From contig JAHHGR010000009.1 in the NCBI GenBank assembly GCA_019359725.1, positions 1 through 64,000 of the forward strand: 64,000 nucleotides of DNA, given 5' to 3'. Below, piece by piece: positions 27,479 through 35,712 of the stretch; within the stretch, counting starts at the first letter, position 1; each line of letters begins with the position of its first letter. The DNA comes from Aphanocapsa lilacina HA4352-LM1 (GTDB lineage: Bacteria; Cyanobacteriota; Cyanobacteriia; Gloeobacterales; Gloeobacteraceae). The translations under genes and the position numbers were made by a program. The notes under the pieces are model-generated. The model searched no databases, was not told the origin of the DNA, and saw nothing but the letters and a program-made list of their open reading frames with translations.

Positions 27479-28039
27479 TTACGCCCGAGTGTGCCGCAGG
27501 TCGAGGCGGTTGATGGCCAGCGCGTAGGGGCCGCCCGCGGCCTCGACGGCGAACACCAGCCGCACCACCGGCACCTGTAAACAGTGAAAGCCGACGAAAA
27601 TGGCCGAGCCGTCACAGGCGGTAGTGCTCAGTCCCGCGCGGCGCACCGAGGCCACTGGGCGGTCCTGGTCGTCGAAAGCTTCGAGCACCCCGGTAAAGGC
27701 GCCCGGATAGTCCGGCTGGATCTGCGCCCCAGCCCCCCAGACGGGTTCTGAGAGCACCAGGACAATCGGGCCGGGGTTTTGCTCCAGACCCGTGAAGAGC
27801 ACCATCTCACCCAGGACGAAGTTGGTGTGGTTGGCGGGGCAGCTTTCGAGCACCAGAGGCGGGGCTTTGTGCCCCGCCACCTGGACCTGCACTGCCATTC
27901 CACCGATCGAGCGCGCGACGAAGCTTCTTTCCAGGCGCGTATAGGGGGCGCCCAGGCCGGCCCAGTCGATGCCGTCGTCGGCCCCCAGTGCGGCGCGCTC
28001 CTCGATGGCGGTGGCCGTAGTCAGGACGGGTGCGCTCAT
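27479..28039 (-). CDS. Hypothetical protein co-operonic with Rieske oxygenase
   Basis: ORF from MSAPVLTT; start overlaps stop of 28036-29055. Confidence 0.65.
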   Translation of the reverse strand: MSAPVLTTATAIEERAALGADDGIDWAGLGAPYTRLERSFVARSIGGMAVQVQVAGHKAPPLVLESCPANHTNFVLGEMVLFTGLEQNPGPIVLVLSEPVWGAGAQIQPDYPGAFTGVLEAFDDQDRPVASVRRAGLSTTACDGSAIFVGFHCLQVPVVRLVFAVEAAGGPYALAINRLDLRHTRA

Positions 28040-29055
28040 GGCGAAGCTCCTTCGGTGATGCGTGGGTTCTGGGTTGGGGAAGCCCACTCCAGCCGCCCGC
28101 ACAGCCTGCGCAGGCGGCGGTAGGCTACCTCCAGGCCGTCGGAGGGGGCGTGGACCTCTGCGTTCAACTGCTCAGGCACCGGGCCGGGCGGTTGCAGGCG
28201 CACGACACTGTCGTCCTGGCGGAAGGTGCGCACGACGTCGCGGTGCATAAACGGGTCCGCCCAGGCGTGGGTGACGAAGTTGCGCAGGTGCAGCCAGCAG
28301 GTGTGGGTGGTGCGGTCGTCCACCGGCACATGGACCAAAAACAGAATGAACTGGATGCGGCCGAAGCGGTGGTGGACTTGGGTGACGTTGGGCAGGTGGA
28401 AGGTGGAGGTGATGCTGCCGTCGGGGGGCGTCTTGCCGAGCACCAACTTCAAGAAGTAGGCCGGTTTGGTTTTGAACTGGATGGAGGCACTGCCGCGCCA
28501 GCGCTCCGACTCGATATGGTAGGTCTGGATGCGGGGCGCCTCTTTGCGGCCGAAGGCGGCGGCGTGCACAAAAGGGGCGTGGGACATATCCACGGTGTTG
28601 GCGATGACGCGCGTGTAGTGCCCACTCCAGGTGAATTCGCCGCGCACCGCCCGCCAGCCGGGGTCCGCGTACTCCGGCAGCGGCGGCAGTTCCGGGCGCT
28701 GGGCCGCGGGCAGCTCTCCCAAAAACACCCACACCAGGCCATGGCGCTCCTGCACCGGGAATGTCTCCACTTTGGCAAGGCGCGAGATGGCCACCCCCGG
28801 TTGGTTGGCCGGAATTTCCGTGCACCCGCCGTCGGGCGCGTAGCGCCAGCCGTGGTACGGACAGCGCAGGCAATTGCCCTCCACCCAGCCGCCGGAAAGG
28901 GCGGTATCCCGGTGGGCACAGCGGTCCTCCAGGGCGACGACCCGCCCCCCGCTCGTGCGGTACAGGACCAGTGGGCGGCCCATCACCACCACCTGCCGGG
29001 GTATCGATGTGATGGCCGGGCTGTGGGCCAGGCCATACCAGAAGTTGTTCAACAC
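28036..29055 (-). CDS. Rieske non-heme iron oxygenase (PaO/chlorophyllide-oxygenase-like family)
   Basis: CAHRDTALSGGWVEGNCLRCPYHGW Rieske motif; NTVDMSHAPFVHA mononuclear iron site; probable GTG start. Confidence 0.88.
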   Translation of the reverse strand: MLNNFWYGLAHSPAITSIPRQVVVMGRPLVLYRTSGGRVVALEDRCAHRDTALSGGWVEGNCLRCPYHGWRYAPDGGCTEIPANQPGVAISRLAKVETFPVQERHGLVWVFLGELPAAQRPELPPLPEYADPGWRAVRGEFTWSGHYTRVIANTVDMSHAPFVHAAAFGRKEAPRIQTYHIESERWRGSASIQFKTKPAYFLKLVLGKTPPDGSITSTFHLPNVTQVHHRFGRIQFILFLVHVPVDDRTTHTCWLHLRNFVTHAWADPFMHRDVVRTFRQDDSVVRLQPPGPVPEQLNAEVHAPSDGLEVAYRRLRRLCGRLEWASPTQNPRITEGASP

Positions 29056-29343
29056 GGCGCAACTCCCCTTCAAAGTAAGACAAAAGCCGCAGCGTTCGCA
29101 GCACAATGCTCCGCGCACCGCAGTGCGACATATCGAACCGTCGTATACACCAAAACCCCGGCGGAGCAAGACTTTCCCCGCAATCACCCCCGAAGCCGAA
29201 ACCCGATTGCCAACTCCAAAAAGCCGGTTTACAGGTGGAGACAGCTTATCGCATGCGAAAGAGCAGTCGATATAAATTCTCGATAAATTTTTGTGAATTG
29301 CGGCCGCGACCTACAATCGCGGTGTTGCTGGTTTGGCAGGCGG

Positions 29344-29820
29344 GTGGTGGAAATTTTTGAGCAGCAGATTCGCATCGCAGCCTCACTGGGTGCCGCTGAG
29401 CGCTGCTTGAGCGAGCCCGGCTTGATGCGCCGCTGGCTCAATCCCCTGCTTGAATGCCGCAGCGTCGGGGAGTGGTCGACGGCGGTGGGCAGCCGCTTTC
29501 GCTTTTATCTGCGCCTGCCGCCGGTGCATCCCCATCTGGAGTGCGAAGTGGTCGAGCGCGCCCTCGGGTTGGTGCAGTGGCAATTTACGGGATTTTTTGA
29601 AGGCACCGACCGTTGGGAAGTCACGGGGTCCGACGGCGATCTGCTCCTGGTCAACCGCTTTTGTTTCGACATTCCCAACCCGTTGGTGCGCTTTGGATTT
29701 GCAATTTTTGCCCAGGCGCTCACCCGTGCCGACATGCAAGCCCAGTTGCACAGGCTCAAGGCGGTGGCGGAGACCCTCGAGCCGCCGGGTGAGTTATCCT
29801 GGAAGTCACAAACTTCATAA
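29344..29820 (+). CDS. SRPBCC-like hypothetical protein
   Basis: START/SRPBCC-like pattern, probable GTG start. Confidence 0.5.
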   Translation: MVEIFEQQIRIAASLGAAERCLSEPGLMRRWLNPLLECRSVGEWSTAVGSRFRFYLRLPPVHPHLECEVVERALGLVQWQFTGFFEGTDRWEVTGSDGDLLLVNRFCFDIPNPLVRFGFAIFAQALTRADMQAQLHRLKAVAETLEPPGELSWKSQTS

Positions 29821-29826
29821 AACGCA

Positions 29827-30366
29827 ATGACCGCCAATACCGGGCTATTGAACCAGCGCTTTGCAAAAAATTTCGTACCCCTACCCGGCTTCAGCGTTCC
29901 CGAAGTCGGACAGAGCGCTCCCGATTTTGTCCTGCCGCGCGTCGGGGGCGAACCGGTGCGCCTGGCGAATTATCGGGGGCGGACGGCGGTGGTGATCGCC
30001 TTTACGCGCATTTTTACTGACAAACTTTTTTGCCCGTTGTGCTATCCGCACATCCAGGAACTCAAAAATCGTTACGGCGAAGTCCGCGAAGCCGGGGCGG
30101 AATTGTTGATGGTCTCGAGCACCGACCCGGTGCAGAGTGCCCAGGTGGTTGCGGCTCTGGCGTTGCCCTATCCGTTTTTGTTTGATCCCGACTGCGGGAT
30201 CTTCCGGATCTACGGCGCGGGTCAGGCCCTCGGCGCCCCGCTGCCGGCCCAGTACATCGTCGATGTAACCGGCAAGATCGTCTACCGCCACCTGTTCTCG
30301 TTTATCGACAGCAACGCCTCGACCGACGAGGTGCTCGCGGTGCTCAAGGCGCTGGAGCGCGCCTGA
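29827..30366 (+). CDS. Peroxiredoxin (AhpC/TSA family)
   Basis: [43 protein letters not shown]. Confidence 0.85.
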   Translation: MTANTGLLNQRFAKNFVPLPGFSVPEVGQSAPDFVLPRVGGEPVRLANYRGRTAVVIAFTRIFTDKLFCPLCYPHIQELKNRYGEVREAGAELLMVSSTDPVQSAQVVAALALPYPFLFDPDCGIFRIYGAGQALGAPLPAQYIVDVTGKIVYRHLFSFIDSNASTDEVLAVLKALERA

Positions 30367-31036
30367 GCACTTCGACCCCTCCCTCGTCAGCCACGATCAC
30401 CGCGCTGGCCATATCGACAAACAGACCGCTTTCCACCACCCCCGGGATGCGGTCGATGGCCGCTTCGAGCCCGGCCGGATCGGCGATCGGCCCGAAACGA
30501 CAATCAAGGATGTAGTGGCCGCCGTCGGTGAGAAACGCTTGTCCTTGCTGGGCTCGCAGATTCACCTCGGCACCGAGCCGCTCCAGGGCGCGGGCGGTTG
30601 CCTGCCAGCCAAAGGGGGCCACCTCCACCGGCAGCGGGCCGTGGCTACCCAGCCGTTCGACCAGCTTGGTGGCATCGACGACGATAATCAGCCTATCGCT
30701 CGCGGCAGCGACGATCTTTTCGCGCAGCAAAGCGCCGCCCAAGCCCTTGATGAGGGCCAGATCCCCTAGGGCCACCTCGTCTGCGCCATCGATGGTGAGA
30801 TCGACCCTGGATTGCTCCGCCAGTGTCCCCAGAACGATACCCTCCGCCTCGGCTTGGCGGGCGGTGCGCTCCGAGGTGGCAATCCCCACCACCCGCAGCC
30901 CCAGACGTACCCGCTCGGCGAGGGCGCTCACGGCGAAAGCAGCGGTCGAGCCGGTGCCCAGCCCGACCACCATGCCATCTTCGACATATTCGACGGCACG
31001 ACGGGCCGCCGTTTGCTTGAGGGTATCGAGGTCCAC
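30344..31036 (-). CDS. rpiA: Ribose-5-phosphate isomerase A
   Basis: [31 protein letters not shown]. Confidence 0.95.
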   Translation of the reverse strand: MDLDTLKQTAARRAVEYVEDGMVVGLGTGSTAAFAVSALAERVRLGLRVVGIATSERTARQAEAEGIVLGTLAEQSRVDLTIDGADEVALGDLALIKGLGGALLREKIVAAASDRLIIVVDATKLVERLGSHGPLPVEVAPFGWQATARALERLGAEVNLRAQQGQAFLTDGGHYILDCRFGPIADPAGLEAAIDRIPGVVESGLFVDMASAVIVADEGGVEVLRRAPAP

Positions 31037-31058
31037 TGCTCAGTCTGGCTTCGATGCG

Positions 31059-31295
31059 CTAGAAAGGACCGTTGGGAACGATGACGGCGACGATCAGAAA
31101 AGCGGGCAGCCCGCTAGCGCCCAGGAGACTGGCAATTCGACCTTCGTCGCGGCTTTCGAGCGCTTCACGCGTCGCTGCATCAAGGCCTGTTTCCTCTAAT
31201 ATCGTCCGACGCTGTTCAGGATCTTGCCGAAAGCGCTGCGCCAGGAAAGGATCCTGTGTAAGCCGGATAAGAAATGACTTGGCTTTGTGGTTCAT
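31059..31295 (-). CDS. Candidate split-borosin precursor peptide (leader + hydrophobic core)
   Basis: 78 aa; leader SFLIRLTQDPFLAQRFRQDPEQRRTILEETGLDAATREALESRDEGRIASLL, C-terminal GASGLPAFLIVAVIVPNGPF; 51 bp after the methyltransferase. Confidence 0.8.
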   Translation of the reverse strand: MNHKAKSFLIRLTQDPFLAQRFRQDPEQRRTILEETGLDAATREALESRDEGRIASLLGASGLPAFLIVAVIVPNGPF

Positions 31296-31346
31296 AGGTG
31301 GCTACTCACTGTTTAGCTACATCATTACATTGGAGGGACGGTTCCT

Positions 31347-32150
31347 TCAGGCTCCGGTTCCGTGAAACGTCTTAATTTTGAACTTTGCCAGCACTTGCTC
31401 GTCGATTGCCTGCGAGAAAAGCGGAGGAATGTATAACGTCGAAACGGCATTAATGCGGGCTGTAGGTAGGCCCGCTAGAGGTACGCGCTCGACGACGGGA
31501 TCACACAGGGCAAAGTGTGCCGCTTGGTAGACAACCACTTCGTGTTCGGGTGGATAGAATGCCGACAACGCCTCCACAAGCATTGGCATATAGCGCAGAT
31601 CGTAGCCGCTGCCCTGGTAATCGCCGTGACCCACACAACCGATTTGCCACAGCACCACGCCACAGGTCGGGTCAAGGCGACGGCGGCGCAAAAGAAAATC
31701 GGAAGCCTCCAGCATCTGGCACCCTGCAGTGGCGGGGTCTACCCCGAGATCCGCGAATAAACAATCGGCTGCCGAAATCCCTGCAAGCATCTCGGCTGGG
31801 TAGCCCTCTGCGCGGGCTTGGCGGATCGATTCGTGGGAGGGATAGGCAAAAATGCCAGGATGCCCGTAGAAGACTGCAGCCACCTGAAGGTCGGTCCGCA
31901 CCAGTTCAAGGATGCGCTCGACCATCTGAGTGTAAGTCTGCATCCTGGGCTTATCATTTGCGTAAAAGCGGTGCAGGTCCTCAGCAGGGAGTTTACCAGC
32001 TTCTTCGCGAAGCTCGTCGACGAACGAACGACTGAGCGGCTCGGCGATGCAGTAGGCAACAGCGCCTGCAGTCCGAATGGCGGCAATGGCCTCCTGGGAA
32101 AGGTGCCCGGCTCGAATACCTGTGCCTACAACCAAAAGCGAACCCGACAT
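31347..32150 (-). CDS. Borosin-type peptide alpha-N-methyltransferase (tetrapyrrole methylase fold)
   Basis: LLVVGTGIRAGHLSQEAI, FYANDKPRMQTYTQMVERIL, YGHPGIFAYPSHESIRQARAEGYPAEMLAGISAADCLFADLGVDPATAGCQMLEAS. Confidence 0.85.
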   Translation of the reverse strand: MSGSLLVVGTGIRAGHLSQEAIAAIRTAGAVAYCIAEPLSRSFVDELREEAGKLPAEDLHRFYANDKPRMQTYTQMVERILELVRTDLQVAAVFYGHPGIFAYPSHESIRQARAEGYPAEMLAGISAADCLFADLGVDPATAGCQMLEASDFLLRRRRLDPTCGVVLWQIGCVGHGDYQGSGYDLRYMPMLVEALSAFYPPEHEVVVYQAAHFALCDPVVERVPLAGLPTARINAVSTLYIPPLFSQAIDEQVLAKFKIKTFHGTGA

Positions 32151-32180
32151 TTTGACTCCTAAGCAACGGTTAGAGGTGTG

Positions 32181-32229
32181 GTATGGCGATTTAACGGTAT
32201 GCTGCTTTTGTAGAAAATTTCTACCATAC
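32181..32229. promoter_or_regulatory. Inverted repeats in divergent promoter region
   Basis: GTAGAAA-A-TTTCTAC at 32210-32224; outer GTATGG (32181-32186)/CCATAC (32224-32229). Confidence 0.4.
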
Positions 32230-32256
32230 TAAACTTCTATTTTTGGGTTCGAAGCT

Positions 32257-34374
32257 TTGCTGCCCGTAGAATTCGTGGAAAAAATAACGTCACTGGTGCG
32301 CTCAGCCCTAGGCGTATCCGTTGTTCAAATTTGTCTCACCGGTTACCAGGACTTTACTGTTGATCCCTGGTTCAGAAGTCAGGCACCCCTTGGGACAACT
32401 GGCTCGCTGTGCGACGCTGACCTTGATGCCTGTTTCAGCCACTCGCCGTGGCGCTTTGTGGCGGCGGCTCCCATTTTCTCTAACAGTGCGCTGGCGGGTA
32501 ATCTCTGGATCGCCGATAGGCAGCCGCGCTCCCTCGATAGAGCCCATAGTTTGCTCCTGGAACACGCCGCCTCGCTGGTGAGCGAGCGCCTGGAGGCAGA
32601 GGAGCGTTTTGATGAAAGCCAACAGCGCAACTTGATGTACGAAAAGTATATTGATATGGCGCCAGATCAAATTGGGCTTCTAGACCCCGAACTGCGTTCG
32701 ATCATGGTCAATGCAGCCACTTCTCGCTTTTCTGGGCTGCCTAAGGAATGGGTATTGGGCAAAAATCTTTGGGAGATGGGCATACCTGAATCGATCCTTG
32801 CTCAGATGTCCGATTGGGAGCAAATGGTCCGTAAGGTGTTCGAGACGGGAGAGCCAGGCAGCACCAGTTATGCGCATACTGCGGGTGCTGAAGGCTATAT
32901 GCTTTACTGCTACAGTCTGGCGGTGCCCCAGTTCAACTGTCGAGGCGAGGTAGTGGCCGTGCTGAACATCACCTACGATCGCGCCGCCCTCGAGATGCCC
33001 TTCAAACTGGAGGACTGGGCGGGCATGGGGGAGCAGTTGATGCGCGAGGTGGCGGCCCACCGGGTTACCCAGGAGGAACTCGCCAGGTTGAATGCTGAAC
33101 TGGAGGAGCGCGTCAGGGAAAGGACCGTTCGCTACAAGTTGCTCAACCAGAAACTGCGGGCGGAAATTGGCGAGCGGCAGCGCATCGAAGTCGAGTTGCA
33201 GGCGGCCCAGGCGCGGGCGGAGGCCGCCGCCAGGGCCAAAAGCGACTTTCTTGCCGCCGCAAGCCATGAGTTGCGCACGCCGATGCATGGGATCATCAGC
33301 ATGACCGATCTGCTGCTGGAAAGCGAGCTGAGCGCTGAACAGCGGGAACTGACCGCCATCATCAGTTACTGCGGCGAGACGATGCTGAGTTTGATCAACA
33401 ACATTCTTGATTTTTCGAAAATCGAGGCGGGACGCATGGAACTCGACGTTGTGCCCTTCGAGTTGCCCCGGTTGATCGACTCGGTGGTGGCCATGTTTGC
33501 CGAGCAGCTGCGCGGCAAAGAGCTGCAATTGCAGGTGCTCATCGACTCCAGAGTACCGGGGCAACTCGAAGGCGATCCGGTGCGCTTGGCGCAGGTGCTG
33601 ACTAACCTGGTGGGCAACTCTCTGAAATTTACCTCTCGCGGCCAGATAGCTATCCGGGTGCATCCAGTGGCGGAGCAAGAAAACGAGATGCGTCTGCGCT
33701 TTGAAGTCGTCGACACCGGGATCGGCATGAGCGCCGAGACGACCAGCCGCCTGTTCCAGTCGTTTTTTCAAGCCGACACTTCCACCACCCGCAAGTACGG
33801 CGGCACGGGGCTGGGACTTGCCATCTCCAGGCAACTTGTCGAGTTGATGGGTGGGCAGATCGGCGTCGAGAGCCGCCTGGAGGAAGGTTCGACGTTCTGG
33901 TTCGTGTTGCCGCTTAAAGTTTCAGCCCCGGCCGAACCACCGCCGCCGAGCGCACCCGTGGTGGTGCGTCTGCCCCAGTACGGGCCGATTTTGATCGTCG
34001 AAGATAACACCGTCAATCAGAAGGTATTGCTGCGGCACCTGGAGCGGCTCGGCTGCGAGGCGGCGGTGGCGGAGACCGGGGCGGAGGCCCTCACGGTGCT
34101 GGCGAGCCGCTCCTTCACACTGGTGTTGATGGATTGCCAGATGCCGGTCATGGACGGCTTCCAGGCTACCGCCGAGATCCGCAGGCGCGAAGACCCGGCC
34201 CGGCGCACGCCCATCGTGGGCATCACCGCCAACGCCAGCGCCGGGGTCTACGAGCTGTGTCTGGCGGCGGGCATGGACGACTGTTTAATTAAACCGGTGC
34301 GCCGCGAGCAGTTGACCGCCGCCATCGAGCGCTGGGCGCTGCCGGTGGGCACCACTGAGCGGGCCACCGGCTGA
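32257..34374 (+). CDS. Hybrid histidine kinase (GAF/PAS-HisKA-HATPase-REC)
   Basis: [49 protein letters not shown]-terminal receiver [15 protein letters not shown]-like. Confidence 0.93.
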   Translation: MLPVEFVEKITSLVRSALGVSVVQICLTGYQDFTVDPWFRSQAPLGTTGSLCDADLDACFSHSPWRFVAAAPIFSNSALAGNLWIADRQPRSLDRAHSLLLEHAASLVSERLEAEERFDESQQRNLMYEKYIDMAPDQIGLLDPELRSIMVNAATSRFSGLPKEWVLGKNLWEMGIPESILAQMSDWEQMVRKVFETGEPGSTSYAHTAGAEGYMLYCYSLAVPQFNCRGEVVAVLNITYDRAALEMPFKLEDWAGMGEQLMREVAAHRVTQEELARLNAELEERVRERTVRYKLLNQKLRAEIGERQRIEVELQAAQARAEAAARAKSDFLAAASHELRTPMHGIISMTDLLLESELSAEQRELTAIISYCGETMLSLINNILDFSKIEAGRMELDVVPFELPRLIDSVVAMFAEQLRGKELQLQVLIDSRVPGQLEGDPVRLAQVLTNLVGNSLKFTSRGQIAIRVHPVAEQENEMRLRFEVVDTGIGMSAETTSRLFQSFFQADTSTTRKYGGTGLGLAISRQLVELMGGQIGVESRLEEGSTFWFVLPLKVSAPAEPPPPSAPVVVRLPQYGPILIVEDNTVNQKVLLRHLERLGCEAAVAETGAEALTVLASRSFTLVLMDCQMPVMDGFQATAEIRRREDPARRTPIVGITANASAGVYELCLAAGMDDCLIKPVRREQLTAAIERWALPVGTTERATG

Positions 34375-34454
34375 CCGGCGGCACACCCCGCCCAGCGATC
34401 AGCCGGTGCCGTTTGCAGCCGGCCTTGCCCCCTAGCCAGGGTGCCGACCAGCCC

Positions 34455-35651
34455 ATGCCTCTAGAATTGGGTGGTGTCCTTTACGGTGCGGCTGCCATGC
34501 GAGACCGGAAGCCGGAAGCCGGCGAAGCGATGGATCCTGAGGAGGATGAGTCCTACGTCGATTACCATTACGACGACCCCGGTACTATGCCGGGAACGCT
34601 CAGCATCGAAAAAAACGCCCCACCGCCCGAAATCCACCTCATCGATTACGATGCCGAACAATCCACCGGCCGGAGGGTGGAACATCCTGAGGAACTGACG
34701 CCTTATCTGGACAACCACTCGATCTCGTGGGTCGACGTGCGCGGTTTCGGCAGCGAGGACATCCTGCGCCGCCTGGGCAAGGTGTTCGGGCTGCATCCGC
34801 TGGTGCTCGAAGACATCGTGAATGTGCCCCAGCGCCCCAAGGTGGAAGAATACAAGGACTACTTGCTGATTATCGCCAGGATGGTCTGTCCCACCTCCGA
34901 AACGGCAGAAGAATTTTTCAGCGAGCAGGTGAGTTTGATCCTGGGTAAAAACTATTTGCTCACAGTCCAAGAAGAAGCCAAATTCGACGTCTTCGGCCCC
35001 GTGCGCGAGCGCATCCGCACCGCCAAGGGCATCATCTGCAATCAGCGCGCCGACTACCTGGCCTACACGCTGCTCGATGCGATCATCGACGGCTTTTACC
35101 CGGTGCTCGAAGACTTCGGCGAACGCATTGAGGCACTCGAAGCGGAGGTGGTGGAAAACCCCACCCGCGCTACCCTCGAGAGAATCTATATGCTCCGGCG
35201 CGAACTGCTGATGCTGCGGCGCGCCATCTGGCCCCAGCGCGATGTGATCAACGCCCTCATCCGCGATGCCAACCCGCTCATCGGCGAGGAGGTGCGCCTC
35301 CACCTGCGCGACTGCTACGACCACGCCATCCAGATCATCGACATGGTGGAGACTTACCGGGAACTGGCTTCGAGCCTGACGGACATCTACATGTCCTCGG
35401 TGAGCAACCGCATGAACGAGGTGATGAAGACCCTCACGGTGATCTCGGCTATTTTTATTCCCCTGACCTTTATTGCCGGGGTTTACGGCATGAACTTCGA
35501 TCCCGAAAAATCCCCCTGGAACATGCCCGAGCTGGAATGGTACTGGGGCTATCCCTACAGCCTGGTGCTGATGTTGTCGGTAGCCGTGGGTCTGGTCATC
35601 TATTTTTGGAAACGGGGCTGGTTTGAGAGCTTCTCGCGGGTGAAAAAGTAG
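34455..35651 (+). CDS. corA: CorA-family Mg2+/Co2+ transporter
   Basis: IFIPLTFIAGVYGMNFD (GMN motif); exact start uncertain. Confidence 0.93.
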   Translation: MPLELGGVLYGAAAMRDRKPEAGEAMDPEEDESYVDYHYDDPGTMPGTLSIEKNAPPPEIHLIDYDAEQSTGRRVEHPEELTPYLDNHSISWVDVRGFGSEDILRRLGKVFGLHPLVLEDIVNVPQRPKVEEYKDYLLIIARMVCPTSETAEEFFSEQVSLILGKNYLLTVQEEAKFDVFGPVRERIRTAKGIICNQRADYLAYTLLDAIIDGFYPVLEDFGERIEALEAEVVENPTRATLERIYMLRRELLMLRRAIWPQRDVINALIRDANPLIGEEVRLHLRDCYDHAIQIIDMVETYRELASSLTDIYMSSVSNRMNEVMKTLTVISAIFIPLTFIAGVYGMNFDPEKSPWNMPELEWYWGYPYSLVLMLSVAVGLVIYFWKRGWFESFSRVKK

Positions 35652-35712
35652 CCTCTCTGGACCGGTGGGCCCCCGGCGGCTTAGACTTGAGGCCGGGTGT
35701 TCACCGAAAGTG

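Noticed and set aside
25599-27527. 642-aa ORF on + strand
   Set aside because: Antisense to priA, no recognisable motifs
31059-31295. 78-aa protein as a Nif11-type leader or small membrane protein
   Set aside because: Leader lacks a Gly-Gly type cleavage site, and the hydrophobic part is a short C-terminal tract next to a borosin-like methyltransferase
31347-32150. Annotation as cobalt-precorrin or siroheme methyltransferase
   Set aside because: Same fold, but no tetrapyrrole genes nearby, borosin-like YGHPG/SHESI/ADLGVDP pattern and an adjacent precursor-like peptide fit a borosin enzyme better
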